Source of the DNA: Thalassococcus sp. S3
Lineage (GTDB): Bacteria; Pseudomonadota; Alphaproteobacteria; Rhodobacterales; Rhodobacteraceae
DNA length: 64,000 bases
NCBI RefSeq assembly: GCF_004216475.1
Contig: NZ_CP022303.1
Location: forward strand, 4,337,001 to 4,401,000
Direction: 5' to 3'
Made by a program: the position numbers and the translations under genes. Positions within the stretch are counted from its first letter, which is position 1; every line of letters begins with the position of its first letter. The notes beneath the pieces were generated by a model. The model was not told the origin of the DNA. It worked only from the letters and a program-made list of their open reading frames with translations, and did no database searches. This document shows, piece after piece, positions 55,238 to 63,344 of this stretch.

Positions 55238-55531
55238 ATGAGCGACCCGATCTGCCCCCTCTGCGACCGCCCGATCCCTCCGGGCGTCAAGCAAAGCCAT
55301 CACCACCTGATACCGAAACTCAAGGGCGGCAAGGGCGGTCCCACCGTGCTGCTGCACCACATCTGCCACCGCGAAATCCATGCCAGCCTTTCAGAGGCCG
55401 AACTGGCCCGCAGCTACAACACCGTCGAGGCGCTGCGCGCCCATCCAAGGCTCGCCAAGTTCCTCGCCTGGATTCGTAAGCGCCCGCCCGAGTTTCAATC
55501 AAAGATCCCTGGCAAGCGCCGCCAGCGTTAA
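55238..55531 (+). CDS. small HNH-type nuclease-fold protein
   Basis: A 97-residue protein with CPLCDRPIPPGVKQSHHHLI, PKLKGGKGGPTVLLHHICH and REIHASLSEAELARS. The CPxC pair, the HHH and the CHREIH segment form a zinc finger plus HNH-like active site. No restriction, phage or toxin-antitoxin partner is adjacent. Start 55238 has no evident Shine-Dalgarno; an upstream TTG at 55205 is possible. Stop overlaps the next convergent stop by four bases. Activity inferred only. Confidence 0.8.
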   Translation: MSDPICPLCDRPIPPGVKQSHHHLIPKLKGGKGGPTVLLHHICHREIHASLSEAELARSYNTVEALRAHPRLAKFLAWIRKRPPEFQSKIPGKRRQR

Positions 55532-56130
55532 CACATCGCCTTGATGCCAGCGGCAATCTCCGGCTTGGCCGCCGCTGTGTCCGCCGCGATCTCTCTCGCG
55601 GCCTCCAGCACGTCGCCCTCGACGATGCGGTCGATCAGCCCGAATGCGTAAGCCTCCTCGGCCAGGATCTTCTGCCCGCCCATCAGGATCAGCTTGGTCC
55701 GCGCAGGCCCGATCAACGCGCGCATGCGGCCGGGGTCGGAGGGTTGCGGCAGAAAACCCAGCTTCATCACCGGGTAGAAGAACTTCGCCCCCGGCACCGC
55801 GATGCGGATGTCACAGGCCAAAGCCATCCCCATGGCCCCGCCCGCGAGCGTGCCATTCAGCGCCGCGATACTCAGCCCCGGCAAGGCCGCGATGGCGCCC
55901 GACAAACGCTCCCACACATCTGACGTCGCGAGACCTGCCCGCGCCTCCTCCAGATCCGCACCGGCGCTAAAGACCTTGCCCTCGCCCGTCAGGATCAGGG
56001 CGCGGGCGTCCTGTGCGGCTTCGGCGATCTCGGCCAGTTGCGTCAGCATCTCGTGCGTCAGGGAGTTGGCCTTGTCGGGCCGGTTGATCTTGGCAACCCA
56101 CAGGTCATCGTCTTTCGTCAATTCAATCAT
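55528..56130 (-). CDS. crotonase-fold protein lacking both hydratase glutamates
   Basis: A 200-residue enoyl-CoA hydratase/isomerase superfamily protein: VFSAGADLEEARAGL (oxyanion), AALNGTLAGGAMGMALACD (second oxyanion) and FFYPVMKLGFLPQPSDPGRM. In true hydratases the two catalytic glutamates lie at GGGCELA and PEI; here these sites read GGAMGMA and PVM, so neither is present. It is also shorter than usual (about 260). It may be an isomerase, thioesterase or non-catalytic form. Overlaps the SDR gene by 4 bp. Confidence 0.85.
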   Translation of the reverse strand: MIELTKDDDLWVAKINRPDKANSLTHEMLTQLAEIAEAAQDARALILTGEGKVFSAGADLEEARAGLATSDVWERLSGAIAALPGLSIAALNGTLAGGAMGMALACDIRIAVPGAKFFYPVMKLGFLPQPSDPGRMRALIGPARTKLILMGGQKILAEEAYAFGLIDRIVEGDVLEAAREIAADTAAAKPEIAAGIKAMC

Positions 56131-56870
56131 ATCAATCCAACCCGTTTGCGGATGCCTTCATCGCGCAACGAAATCTCCTGTCCCACGAATTCATCCGCAT
56201 CCTCGCCACACATCCAAATCAGCGCCCTGGCCGGCCAATCCGCAGGGATGTGATCGTCCCAGGCAAGCTGGCTGACCGGATTGATGCCAGACGCCTTGAT
56301 CTCCCGTTGCATCTGCGTGGCCACCGTGCCCGGCGACAGACCCATCGCCCGGATCCCGTTGTCGCGCTCTTCCTTGTCGACACAGCGGGTCAGCATGGCC
56401 GCACCGGCCTTTGACGCGCAATAATGGCTCCATGCCTCGACAGGCCCATGCGCCGCGCCAGAGCTCACCGTCAGGATCGTCCCCCGCCCCGCCGCCTTCA
56501 TCACCGGAAGCGCCGCGCGCATGCCGTGAAAGACGCCGGTCAGATTGATATCGATCACATGGCCCCAATCGGCTGGATCCGCCTCCGCCAGATGCGAGAT
56601 CGGTTCGATCACACCGGCATTCCCGATCAGGACGTCCAGTCCGCCGAATGTCTCTGTGCAAGCCGCGACAGCCGCCTCGACGTCGCTGTAGACGCTCACA
56701 TCGCACGAGACCGCGACGGCCCTTTCACCGATCTCTTTGGCCAGGCTGCGCAGGCTTTCCGTACTCCGCGCGGTCAGAACAACGTTTGCACCGGCCTCGG
56801 CGAAAACCCGCGCGGTCTCTGCTCCGATGCCGCGGCTCGCTCCGGTTATAAGTACGGTTGTATCTTGCAC
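56127..56870 (-). CDS. short-chain dehydrogenase/reductase
   Basis: About 247 residues. The cofactor motif is LITGASRGIGAETARVFAEA, NAG is in DVLIGNAGVIEP, the catalytic serine is in ILTVSSGAAHG and the Tyr-Lys pair is YCASKAGAAM. NAD(P)H-dependent; substrate unknown. No ATG lies close to the cofactor motif. GTG 56870 or 56879 are the plausible starts (GAGGAAA nearby), so the first few residues are uncertain. Its coupling to the crotonase-fold gene suggests an acyl-CoA or hydroxy-acid step. Confidence 0.85.
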   Translation of the reverse strand: MQDTTVLITGASRGIGAETARVFAEAGANVVLTARSTESLRSLAKEIGERAVAVSCDVSVYSDVEAAVAACTETFGGLDVLIGNAGVIEPISHLAEADPADWGHVIDINLTGVFHGMRAALPVMKAAGRGTILTVSSGAAHGPVEAWSHYCASKAGAAMLTRCVDKEERDNGIRAMGLSPGTVATQMQREIKASGINPVSQLAWDDHIPADWPARALIWMCGEDADEFVGQEISLRDEGIRKRVGLI

Positions 56871-57006
56871 TTTCCTCACCCACCTGTGGTACGTGTTGGT
56901 CAACTGGTAGACTGGGCTCGCTGGCCCGTCCACCCCTTCCGGGCTCTTGACAGCCGGACGACTTTTGCGACCCCTTGGGTCTGGTATTGACTGGAAAGGT
57001 TCCCTT

Positions 57007-58536
57007 ATGACGATTGATTTTTCACGTGTCAGCACGGCAGCGTTGATTGCAGGCTGTTTCGCGGGCACAAGCGCATACGCCGATGTGACGGCGCAGGATG
57101 TTTGGCAGGACTGGCAATCCTATATCGCAGGATCCGGTTACGAGATCACCGCGACCGAAAACATGTCCGGCAATACGCTGACGGTCAGCGACATCTCGAT
57201 GTCATTGGCGATGGAAGCGGATAACAGCGCGGTTTCGGTGACGATGGGCGACCTTGAATTCGTCGAGAACGGGGACGGCACGGTCTCCGTGGTCATGCCT
57301 GAGACCGTTCCGATCGCCTTTTCCGGCACTGGTGAGGACGGCACCCCGTTTTCCGGAAAGCTCGACTATGTCCAGGACGGGTTCGAGATGGTCGCATCCG
57401 GCGAACCCGACAACATGGACTATGCCTATACCGCAGATCGGCTGGCGGTCATCATGACCGAGATTACCGCCAACGGGCAAACCCTGCCCGCGGACGCGGC
57501 CAAGATGGAGGTTGCGCTGGCGGACATTACCGGCTCCACCCAGATGGAGGTTGGGGACCTGCGCGCTTACGAGCAGACCATGTCCGCAAACACGCTGACC
57601 TACGATTTCGCGTTCACCGGTCCCGAAACCAGTGAACAGTTCAACATGACCGGCGGATCTCAGGATTTGTCCTTCGACGGAACGGCGTCGATGCCGCTTG
57701 AAATGGACCCCGACAACATGGACGCCTCTTTGCGGGAAGGTTTTGCCGCTGACGGGACCTTTAGCTATGCAGGTGGATCGACGCAGCTGAATTTTGCTGC
57801 CGAAGGCGACGAATTCGCCATGCAAACCGGGTCTGAAAGCGGAAGTGCGCGCTTTGGGCTGAGCCAGTCGGGCCTGATTTACGACATCACGCAGGCGGTC
57901 GTTTCGGCTGACATCACCACCAGCGATCTGCCCTTTCCCGTTGCGCTGAACATGGCCGAGGCAGCGATCAATCTTCTGATCCCCGTTAGCCAGGATGAGG
58001 CGGAACAGGATTTCGCCCTTGGCATGAAGATGGGCGACTTCACGATGTCAGATGCGATCTGGAACCTCTTCGATCCAGGCACTCAATTGCCGCGCGATCC
58101 CGCAACGATCGAGTTGGACTTGACCGGCAAGGCCACAATGCTGATGAGCCTGATGGACCCCGCATCAGCCGAAGCGATGGAACAGCCCGGCGCTGAACCC
58201 GCTCAGTTGAATGCGCTGACCCTGCGCAACCTTCTGGTTTCCGCGGTCGGCGCCCGCCTGACCGGTACGGGTGATTTCACGTTCGATAACTCCGACACCG
58301 AAACATTCGATGGTCTGCCCAAACCGACAGGCGCCGTTGATTTGCAACTGGTCGGCGGCAATGGATTGCTCGACAAGCTGGTGGCCATGGGCCTTCTTCC
58401 AGAAGACCAAGCCATGGGCGCACGGATGATGATGGGCCTCTTCGCCGTGCCCGGCGACGGTGAGGATACGCTTAACTCGAAGATCGAGATCAACGAGGAA
58501 GGCCATATCCTCGCCAACGGACAGCGCATCCAGTAA
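57007..58536 (+). CDS. DUF2125 secreted protein
   Basis: A 509-residue, acidic exported protein (signal peptide MTIDFSRVSTAALIAGCFAGTSAYA). The mature part is rich in Asp, Thr and Ser and in beta-strand patterns, fitting DUF2125, a periplasmic or envelope family of unknown function in alphaproteobacteria. AAGG precedes ATG 57007. It is divergent from the SDR gene and followed by its own terminator. Confidence 0.85.
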   Translation: MTIDFSRVSTAALIAGCFAGTSAYADVTAQDVWQDWQSYIAGSGYEITATENMSGNTLTVSDISMSLAMEADNSAVSVTMGDLEFVENGDGTVSVVMPETVPIAFSGTGEDGTPFSGKLDYVQDGFEMVASGEPDNMDYAYTADRLAVIMTEITANGQTLPADAAKMEVALADITGSTQMEVGDLRAYEQTMSANTLTYDFAFTGPETSEQFNMTGGSQDLSFDGTASMPLEMDPDNMDASLREGFAADGTFSYAGGSTQLNFAAEGDEFAMQTGSESGSARFGLSQSGLIYDITQAVVSADITTSDLPFPVALNMAEAAINLLIPVSQDEAEQDFALGMKMGDFTMSDAIWNLFDPGTQLPRDPATIELDLTGKATMLMSLMDPASAEAMEQPGAEPAQLNALTLRNLLVSAVGARLTGTGDFTFDNSDTETFDGLPKPTGAVDLQLVGGNGLLDKLVAMGLLPEDQAMGARMMMGLFAVPGDGEDTLNSKIEINEEGHILANGQRIQ

Positions 58537-58561
58537 ACCCGAAATCGGGTCAGATTATTCG

Positions 58562-58588
58562 ACGGGGCGGCCCAGCGCTGCCCCGTTT
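58562..58588 (+). terminator. likely intrinsic terminator after DUF2125
   Basis: ACGGGGC (58562-58568)/GCCCCGT (58580-58586) with an 11-base loop, followed by TT and, after GCA, TTTT. Weaker than the others because the U-tract is broken. Confidence 0.55.
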
Positions 58589-58661
58589 GCATTTTCGCCG
58601 GGACTTGCAGGGCCATCACCACCGGGCTAGGTCGGCACCCAGGAAAGGGATCAGCAGACCA

Positions 58662-60008
58662 ATGACGGATACACTTTCGGATCTCACCGAAGCACTGCTT
58701 GACGCCGCAAAGAAAGCGGGCGCAGAGAATGCAGATGCGCTTGCGGTGCGAGGAACCTCAATATCCGTCGACGTCCGCGGCGGTGCGCTTGAACAGGCGG
58801 AACGGTCGGAAGGGGTAGATATCGGCCTCCGTGTCCTGATCGGCCAAAAACAGGCCAGCGTGTCGGCGTCGGACACACGCCCCGAGACACTGGCAATGAT
58901 GGCCGAACGCGCAGTGGCAATGGCCAAGGAGGCGCCGGATGACGCCCATATCGGTCTCGCCGACCCGGCCGACCTGACCCGTGGCTGGGACCTTGACGCA
59001 CTGGAACTGGCGGACCCTTCACCCGAACCGGCGCCAGAGCACCTTGTCACCGATGCCAGCACGGCCGAAGCGGCAGCGCTGGATGTCAAAGGGGTGTCCC
59101 AGGTCCAGTCGGCGACCGCCTCCTATGGCGCCTCCGAAATCTATCTTGCGGCGACCAATGGCTTTTCCGGCGGCTATGCGCGCACCAACCGCTCGACATC
59201 CTGCGTGGCCATCGCGGGGACCGGGACGGGCATGGAACGCGACTATGACGGGGACATGCGGACCTATCAGTCGGATCTGCGCTCACCGGGCCAGATTGGC
59301 CAGCAGGCCGGACACTTCGCGGTCGAGCGTCTGGACGCCCGAAAGCCAGCCACCGGCAACTTTCCCGTTCTATTCGATGAACGCATCGCCTCATCCCTCA
59401 TCGGTCATCTCGTCGCGGCAGCAAATGGCAGCGCGGTGGCCAGGGGGGCGTCCTGGCTTCAGCACGCGCTGGGAGAGCGGGTCCTTCCCGATCATCTGTC
59501 GCTGATCGAGGATCCTCACCTTCCGCGCAAAACAGGCTCTCGCCCGTTTGATGCCGAAGGACTGCCCACGACGCGCCGGGCTATCGTTGAAGATGGAATA
59601 TTGACCGGATGGACGCTGGATCTTGCGACCGCGCGGAAGCTCGGCCTTGCGTCAACCGGCAACGCCGCGCGCAGCACCTCTGGCCCACCGTCCCCGGCGA
59701 CATGGAACCTTGCGCTGACGCAGGGGGACCAGAGCAAGGCAGATCTGATGGCCGATATGGGAACCGGACTGCTGGTCACATCAATGATTGGCGCGACCAT
59801 CAACCCAACGACAGGAGATTATTCCCGCGGGGCTGCGGGGATCTGGGTCGAAAACGGCGTGCCGACCTATGCCGTCAACGAATGCACGATTGCGGGTAAT
59901 CTGCGCGACATGCTGCGCCGGATCATCCCCGCGAACGATGCCCGCACGCACCTGTCGCGCGTCGTGCCGTCGCTTCTGGTCGAAGGGATGACCCTTGCCG
60001 GAGCGTGA
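58662..60008 (+). CDS. tldE: TldE/PmbA-family metallopeptidase subunit
   Basis: A 448-residue protein of the TldD/PmbA family: GAENADALAVRGTSISVDVR, GLRVLIGQKQASVSASD, RNAARST-like STGNAARSTSGPPSPATWNL, and VENGVPTYAVNECTIAGNL. The HExxxH zinc motif of TldD is absent, as expected for TldE/PmbA; TldD is not in the window. The TldD/E pair degrades unfolded peptides and processes microcins. AGGAAAGGGA precedes ATG 58662. Overlaps the next gene by 14 bp. Confidence 0.9.
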   Translation: MTDTLSDLTEALLDAAKKAGAENADALAVRGTSISVDVRGGALEQAERSEGVDIGLRVLIGQKQASVSASDTRPETLAMMAERAVAMAKEAPDDAHIGLADPADLTRGWDLDALELADPSPEPAPEHLVTDASTAEAAALDVKGVSQVQSATASYGASEIYLAATNGFSGGYARTNRSTSCVAIAGTGTGMERDYDGDMRTYQSDLRSPGQIGQQAGHFAVERLDARKPATGNFPVLFDERIASSLIGHLVAAANGSAVARGASWLQHALGERVLPDHLSLIEDPHLPRKTGSRPFDAEGLPTTRRAIVEDGILTGWTLDLATARKLGLASTGNAARSTSGPPSPATWNLALTQGDQSKADLMADMGTGLLVTSMIGATINPTTGDYSRGAAGIWVENGVPTYAVNECTIAGNLRDMLRRIIPANDARTHLSRVVPSLLVEGMTLAGA

Positions 60009-60774
60009 TCTTTCGCTCCTGATAGAGGCAGCAGAGGCGGCCGGGGACGTCGCCCTGGGCTACACCGGAAAGACGGCAAAGCGCTGGGAAAAGCCGGATG
60101 GCGCCGGCCCCGTGACCGAGGCGGACCTGGCCGTCAACGATATGCTCGCCTCGAAGCTGCGCGCAGCGCGCCCCGATTATGGATGGCTGTCCGAGGAAAA
60201 CGAGGACGATCCGGAGCGGCTGAACCGCGACAAGGTCTTTATCATCGACCCGATCGACGGCACCCGCAGCTTTGCCGACGGATCGCGCACCTGGGCCCAT
60301 GCCCTGGCCGTCGCCGAAAGGGGCGTCGTGACCGCCGCGGTGATTTACCTGCCGCAACGCGACTTGCTTTACACCGCCGCATGGGGCGAGGGCGCGTCTC
60401 TGAACGGGGACAAGGTCGCTCCGACAAAGGCGGATGCGCTGGACGGCGCGGCGATCCTTGCAACAAAGGCCAATCTCGACCCGAGGCACTGGCCCGGGTC
60501 GGTGCCGAGCTTTCGCCGGTCGCACCGACCATCGCTGGCCTACCGCATGGCGCTTGTCGCGGAGGGTCGCTTCGACGGCATGTTGACCTTCATGCCGGCC
60601 TGGGAATGGGACATCGCCGCCGGAGATCTGATCCTTCGCGAAGCCGGCGCGCGGATCACCGACAAGGCCGGTGCAGCGCTGCAATTCAACAATCCGCGCC
60701 CCAAGCTCGATGGGGTCATCGCCGGAGGAACCACTGTTCATCAGGAGATCCTGGCCGCTCTGCGCATCAAATAG
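59995..60774 (+). CDS. inositol-monophosphatase-family phosphatase (CysQ-like)
   Basis: A 259-residue metal-dependent phosphatase: TEADLAVNDMLASKLRAARP, WLSEENEDDPERL, the metal motif IIDPIDGTRSFADGSRTWAH and WEWDIAAGDLILREAGARIT. It could hydrolyse 3'-phosphoadenosine 5'-phosphate like CysQ or a sugar phosphate. The start is TTG 59995, seven bases after GAAGGG, inside the tldE end. Confidence 0.9.
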   Translation: MPERDLSLLIEAAEAAGDVALGYTGKTAKRWEKPDGAGPVTEADLAVNDMLASKLRAARPDYGWLSEENEDDPERLNRDKVFIIDPIDGTRSFADGSRTWAHALAVAERGVVTAAVIYLPQRDLLYTAAWGEGASLNGDKVAPTKADALDGAAILATKANLDPRHWPGSVPSFRRSHRPSLAYRMALVAEGRFDGMLTFMPAWEWDIAAGDLILREAGARITDKAGAALQFNNPRPKLDGVIAGGTTVHQEILAALRIK

Positions 60775-60864
60775 GCCGCGACTGCGGTGCTGCGCTTGAC
60801 GCGATAGATCAATTGCTTAGGCTCGCGGCCAATTCTCACGACAAAGACCCAAAGGACACCGCCA

Positions 60865-61107
60865 ATGGTCCAACGCCTGCACCTCGTTTTCGGCGGCGAG
60901 CTTATCGACCCATCCCGCAACGCGTTCAAGGATGTCGAGGATATCCATATCGTCGGCATGTTCCCCGACTATGCCAGCGCCTACAATGCCTGGAAGGCGG
61001 AGGCGCAGCGCACGGTCGACAACGCACATATGCGCTACTTCATCGCGCATCTGCACCGCCTTCGCGACGAGGAAACCGAAGCCTCCTCGACCGAGGAGCT
61101 GGGCTGA
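60865..61107 (+). CDS. DUF4170 protein
   Basis: An 80-residue protein: RLHLVFGGELIDPSRNAFKD, IHIVGMFPDYASAYNAWKAE, AQRTVDNAHMRYFIAHLHRL. It matches DUF4170, a small cytosolic family usually placed directly before waaA/lpxK in Rhodobacterales and relatives. Function unknown; the location suggests a role near lipid A synthesis. The WaaA-like gene starts 4 bp downstream. Confidence 0.88.
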   Translation: MVQRLHLVFGGELIDPSRNAFKDVEDIHIVGMFPDYASAYNAWKAEAQRTVDNAHMRYFIAHLHRLRDEETEASSTEELG

Positions 61108-61111
61108 TCCC

Positions 61112-62332
61112 TTGGCGCGGTCGCTCAGCCTCGCGGCCTATCGGGCGCTTTCGGCACGCAAGCCGCAGGCGACCTTTGCGCCGCCCGTAGATCGCCCGGA
61201 GGGCGAGGTCCTATGGGCGCACGCCACAAGCAGCATGCGGCTGGCGGCGCTGCAGAACTTTGGCTTCCGGCTCAAACAGCAACGTCCGGACCTGCACGTG
61301 CTGATCACAACGTCACAACGGACCGGACCGGGGGAAGAGCTGTGGCAGGGCGCCGACTGGATTTGCCCGCTTGTCCCCGATCACCCCGAGCTTGCGCGCG
61401 CCTTTCTCGACCACTGGCGCCCCGATCTTGGCGTCTGGACGGGCGGGTATCTGCAACCGAACCTAATCAGCACGGCACGGGAACGCGATCTTCCGATGGT
61501 CCTGATCGATGCGGATAACGAGGGCTTTGACGAAGCAAGGCACAGCTGGTTTCCAAGTCTGATACGCTCTTGTCTTGGATGCTTCGAGACCATCCTGTCC
61601 GCTGATGAGGCAACCGCCGAACGGCTGATCCGTCTAGGTGCAAAGGCCGAGAAGGTCACCGTTTCGGCCCGGTTGCGAAACGGAAGCATGCCGGTCGCCA
61701 TCAACGAAACCGATCTGAAAGAGGTCACCGATATGCTGGGCGGTCGTCCCATCTGGCTCGCCGCGCATGTGCAGCCGGATGAAGTGGAAACCGTGCTCGC
61801 GGCGCATCGGCATGCGATCCGGCTTGCCCATCGGCTGCTCCTGGTTCTGCTGCCCGCATCACCGGATCAGGCCGACGCCTACCGAACGATGCTTGAGCAG
61901 GCGGGAATGCGGTGGTCCGATTGCGATACGACAGATGACAGCACCCAGGTCCTCCTGTGCGACACCGAATGCGGGCTGGACGAAATTGCGCTTTGGTATC
62001 GGGTCGCTCCGCTCAGCCTTGTGGGCAGCTCGCTCAAGCCCGGATATGGCGGACATGACCCTTTCATGGCGGCGGCCTTCGGCTCTGCCATTCTCTACGG
62101 GCCCAACGTGCGCAACCACCTGAGCGCCTATTCCCGCCTCGCCTCAGCCGGGGCGGCGCGGATTGTGAAGGATGCCGATACGCTCAGCGCCGCCGTCTCC
62201 CGCCTGATCGCGCCGGATCAGGCCGCCTCCATGGCGCTTGCGGGGTGGGAAGTCGTGTCCGAAGGGGCGCATCTGACCGATCAGCTTCTTGAACTCGCCC
62301 ATGACACACTCGACCACGCGGGACCGCATTGA
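61112..62332 (+). CDS. WaaA/KdtA-like glycosyltransferase lacking signature glutamates
   Basis: A 406-residue GT-B protein aligned by eye with Kdo transferase (WaaA): [89 protein letters not shown]. In WaaA these read HxVSVGE, ESELWPN or METELWPN, and GGHNPLEAA; all three glutamates are replaced here. TTG 61112 is the only suitable start; GAGGAG lies 13 bases before. It may transfer a different sugar, have altered chemistry, or be a scaffold. The stop overlaps the lpxK ATG (TGATG). Confidence 0.82.
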   Translation: MARSLSLAAYRALSARKPQATFAPPVDRPEGEVLWAHATSSMRLAALQNFGFRLKQQRPDLHVLITTSQRTGPGEELWQGADWICPLVPDHPELARAFLDHWRPDLGVWTGGYLQPNLISTARERDLPMVLIDADNEGFDEARHSWFPSLIRSCLGCFETILSADEATAERLIRLGAKAEKVTVSARLRNGSMPVAINETDLKEVTDMLGGRPIWLAAHVQPDEVETVLAAHRHAIRLAHRLLLVLLPASPDQADAYRTMLEQAGMRWSDCDTTDDSTQVLLCDTECGLDEIALWYRVAPLSLVGSSLKPGYGGHDPFMAAAFGSAILYGPNVRNHLSAYSRLASAGAARIVKDADTLSAAVSRLIAPDQAASMALAGWEVVSEGAHLTDQLLELAHDTLDHAGPH

Positions 62333-63330
62333 TGCGGCCGCCATCCTTCTGGGACAATCCAGCGGACCGCCCCGGGCTGGCAGCCCGGCTTCTCGGCCCT
62401 CTGGGCGCGCTCTACGCCGCGGCCACCGCCCGCCGCCTTGCAAAAGGCCGCCCGGTCCGGCCTGGCGTTCCGGTGATCTGCGTGGGCAACCTGAATGCCG
62501 GCGGTACCGGCAAGACGCCCACGGTCATCTGGCTTCAGGAACGCCTGCGCGATATGGGCCATACGCCGCACATCATCTCCCGCGGTTATGGAGGGTCGCT
62601 GACAGGTCCCGTGGAGGTGCTGCCCGCCCGCCACAAGGCCTCCCAAGTTGGTGACGAACCCCTGCTTCTGGCCGCATTCGGCGATGTCTGGGTCGCACGG
62701 GACCGGGCCGCCGGAGCACGGGCCGCCGTCGAAGCCGGGGCCACGGTTCTGATCCTGGATGACGGTTTTCAGAACCCCGCCTTGGCACAGGATCTTTCGA
62801 TCATCGTGGTGGATGCGGCGCGGGGATTTGGCAATGGCTTCTGCCTGCCAGCTGGCCCTCTGCGCGAACCGGTTCAAACCGGCCTTGCCCGCGCCGATCT
62901 GCTCCTCTCTATAGGACCGCCTGCCGATCAGGCGCGGTTCACTCAGCGCTGGGATCATGCTATCGCGCTGCCGCACCTCACCGGCGTGCTTGAGCCTTTG
63001 CAGACCGGTATGGATTGGTCACAAACCCGCGCTCTCGCCTTTGCAGGGATCGGACATCCCGAAAAGTTCTTTGCCACGCTTCAGGCTCTGGGCGCCGATC
63101 TTGCCCGAACCGAAGCGCTCGACGATCACCAGACGTTGAGCCCCGCCCTGCTCTCCCGTCTGGAGGCCGAGGCGCGGGCACTTGGCGCACAATTGGTGAC
63201 AACCGAAAAAGATGCGGCGCGTTTGCCTGCAAGTTTCAGACCCAAAGTCATCACTTTGCCGGTGCGGCTGCAGATCGCCGACCATGAAACACTCGAAAAC
63301 AGGCTGAACGAGGTCGCGCCGGCGCCCTGA
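62332..63330 (+). CDS. lpxK: tetraacyldisaccharide 4'-kinase
   Basis: A 332-residue membrane-associated kinase that phosphorylates lipid A at the 4' position. Walker [18 protein letters not shown]; then [43 protein letters not shown] and [12 protein letters not shown]. Length and motifs fit the family. The ATG shares a base with the stop of the WaaA-like gene, so the two are coupled. An in-frame TTG one codon earlier is less likely. Confidence 0.95.
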   Translation: MRPPSFWDNPADRPGLAARLLGPLGALYAAATARRLAKGRPVRPGVPVICVGNLNAGGTGKTPTVIWLQERLRDMGHTPHIISRGYGGSLTGPVEVLPARHKASQVGDEPLLLAAFGDVWVARDRAAGARAAVEAGATVLILDDGFQNPALAQDLSIIVVDAARGFGNGFCLPAGPLREPVQTGLARADLLLSIGPPADQARFTQRWDHAIALPHLTGVLEPLQTGMDWSQTRALAFAGIGHPEKFFATLQALGADLARTEALDDHQTLSPALLSRLEAEARALGAQLVTTEKDAARLPASFRPKVITLPVRLQIADHETLENRLNEVAPAP

Positions 63331-63344
63331 GCCTGCTTTCTTCG

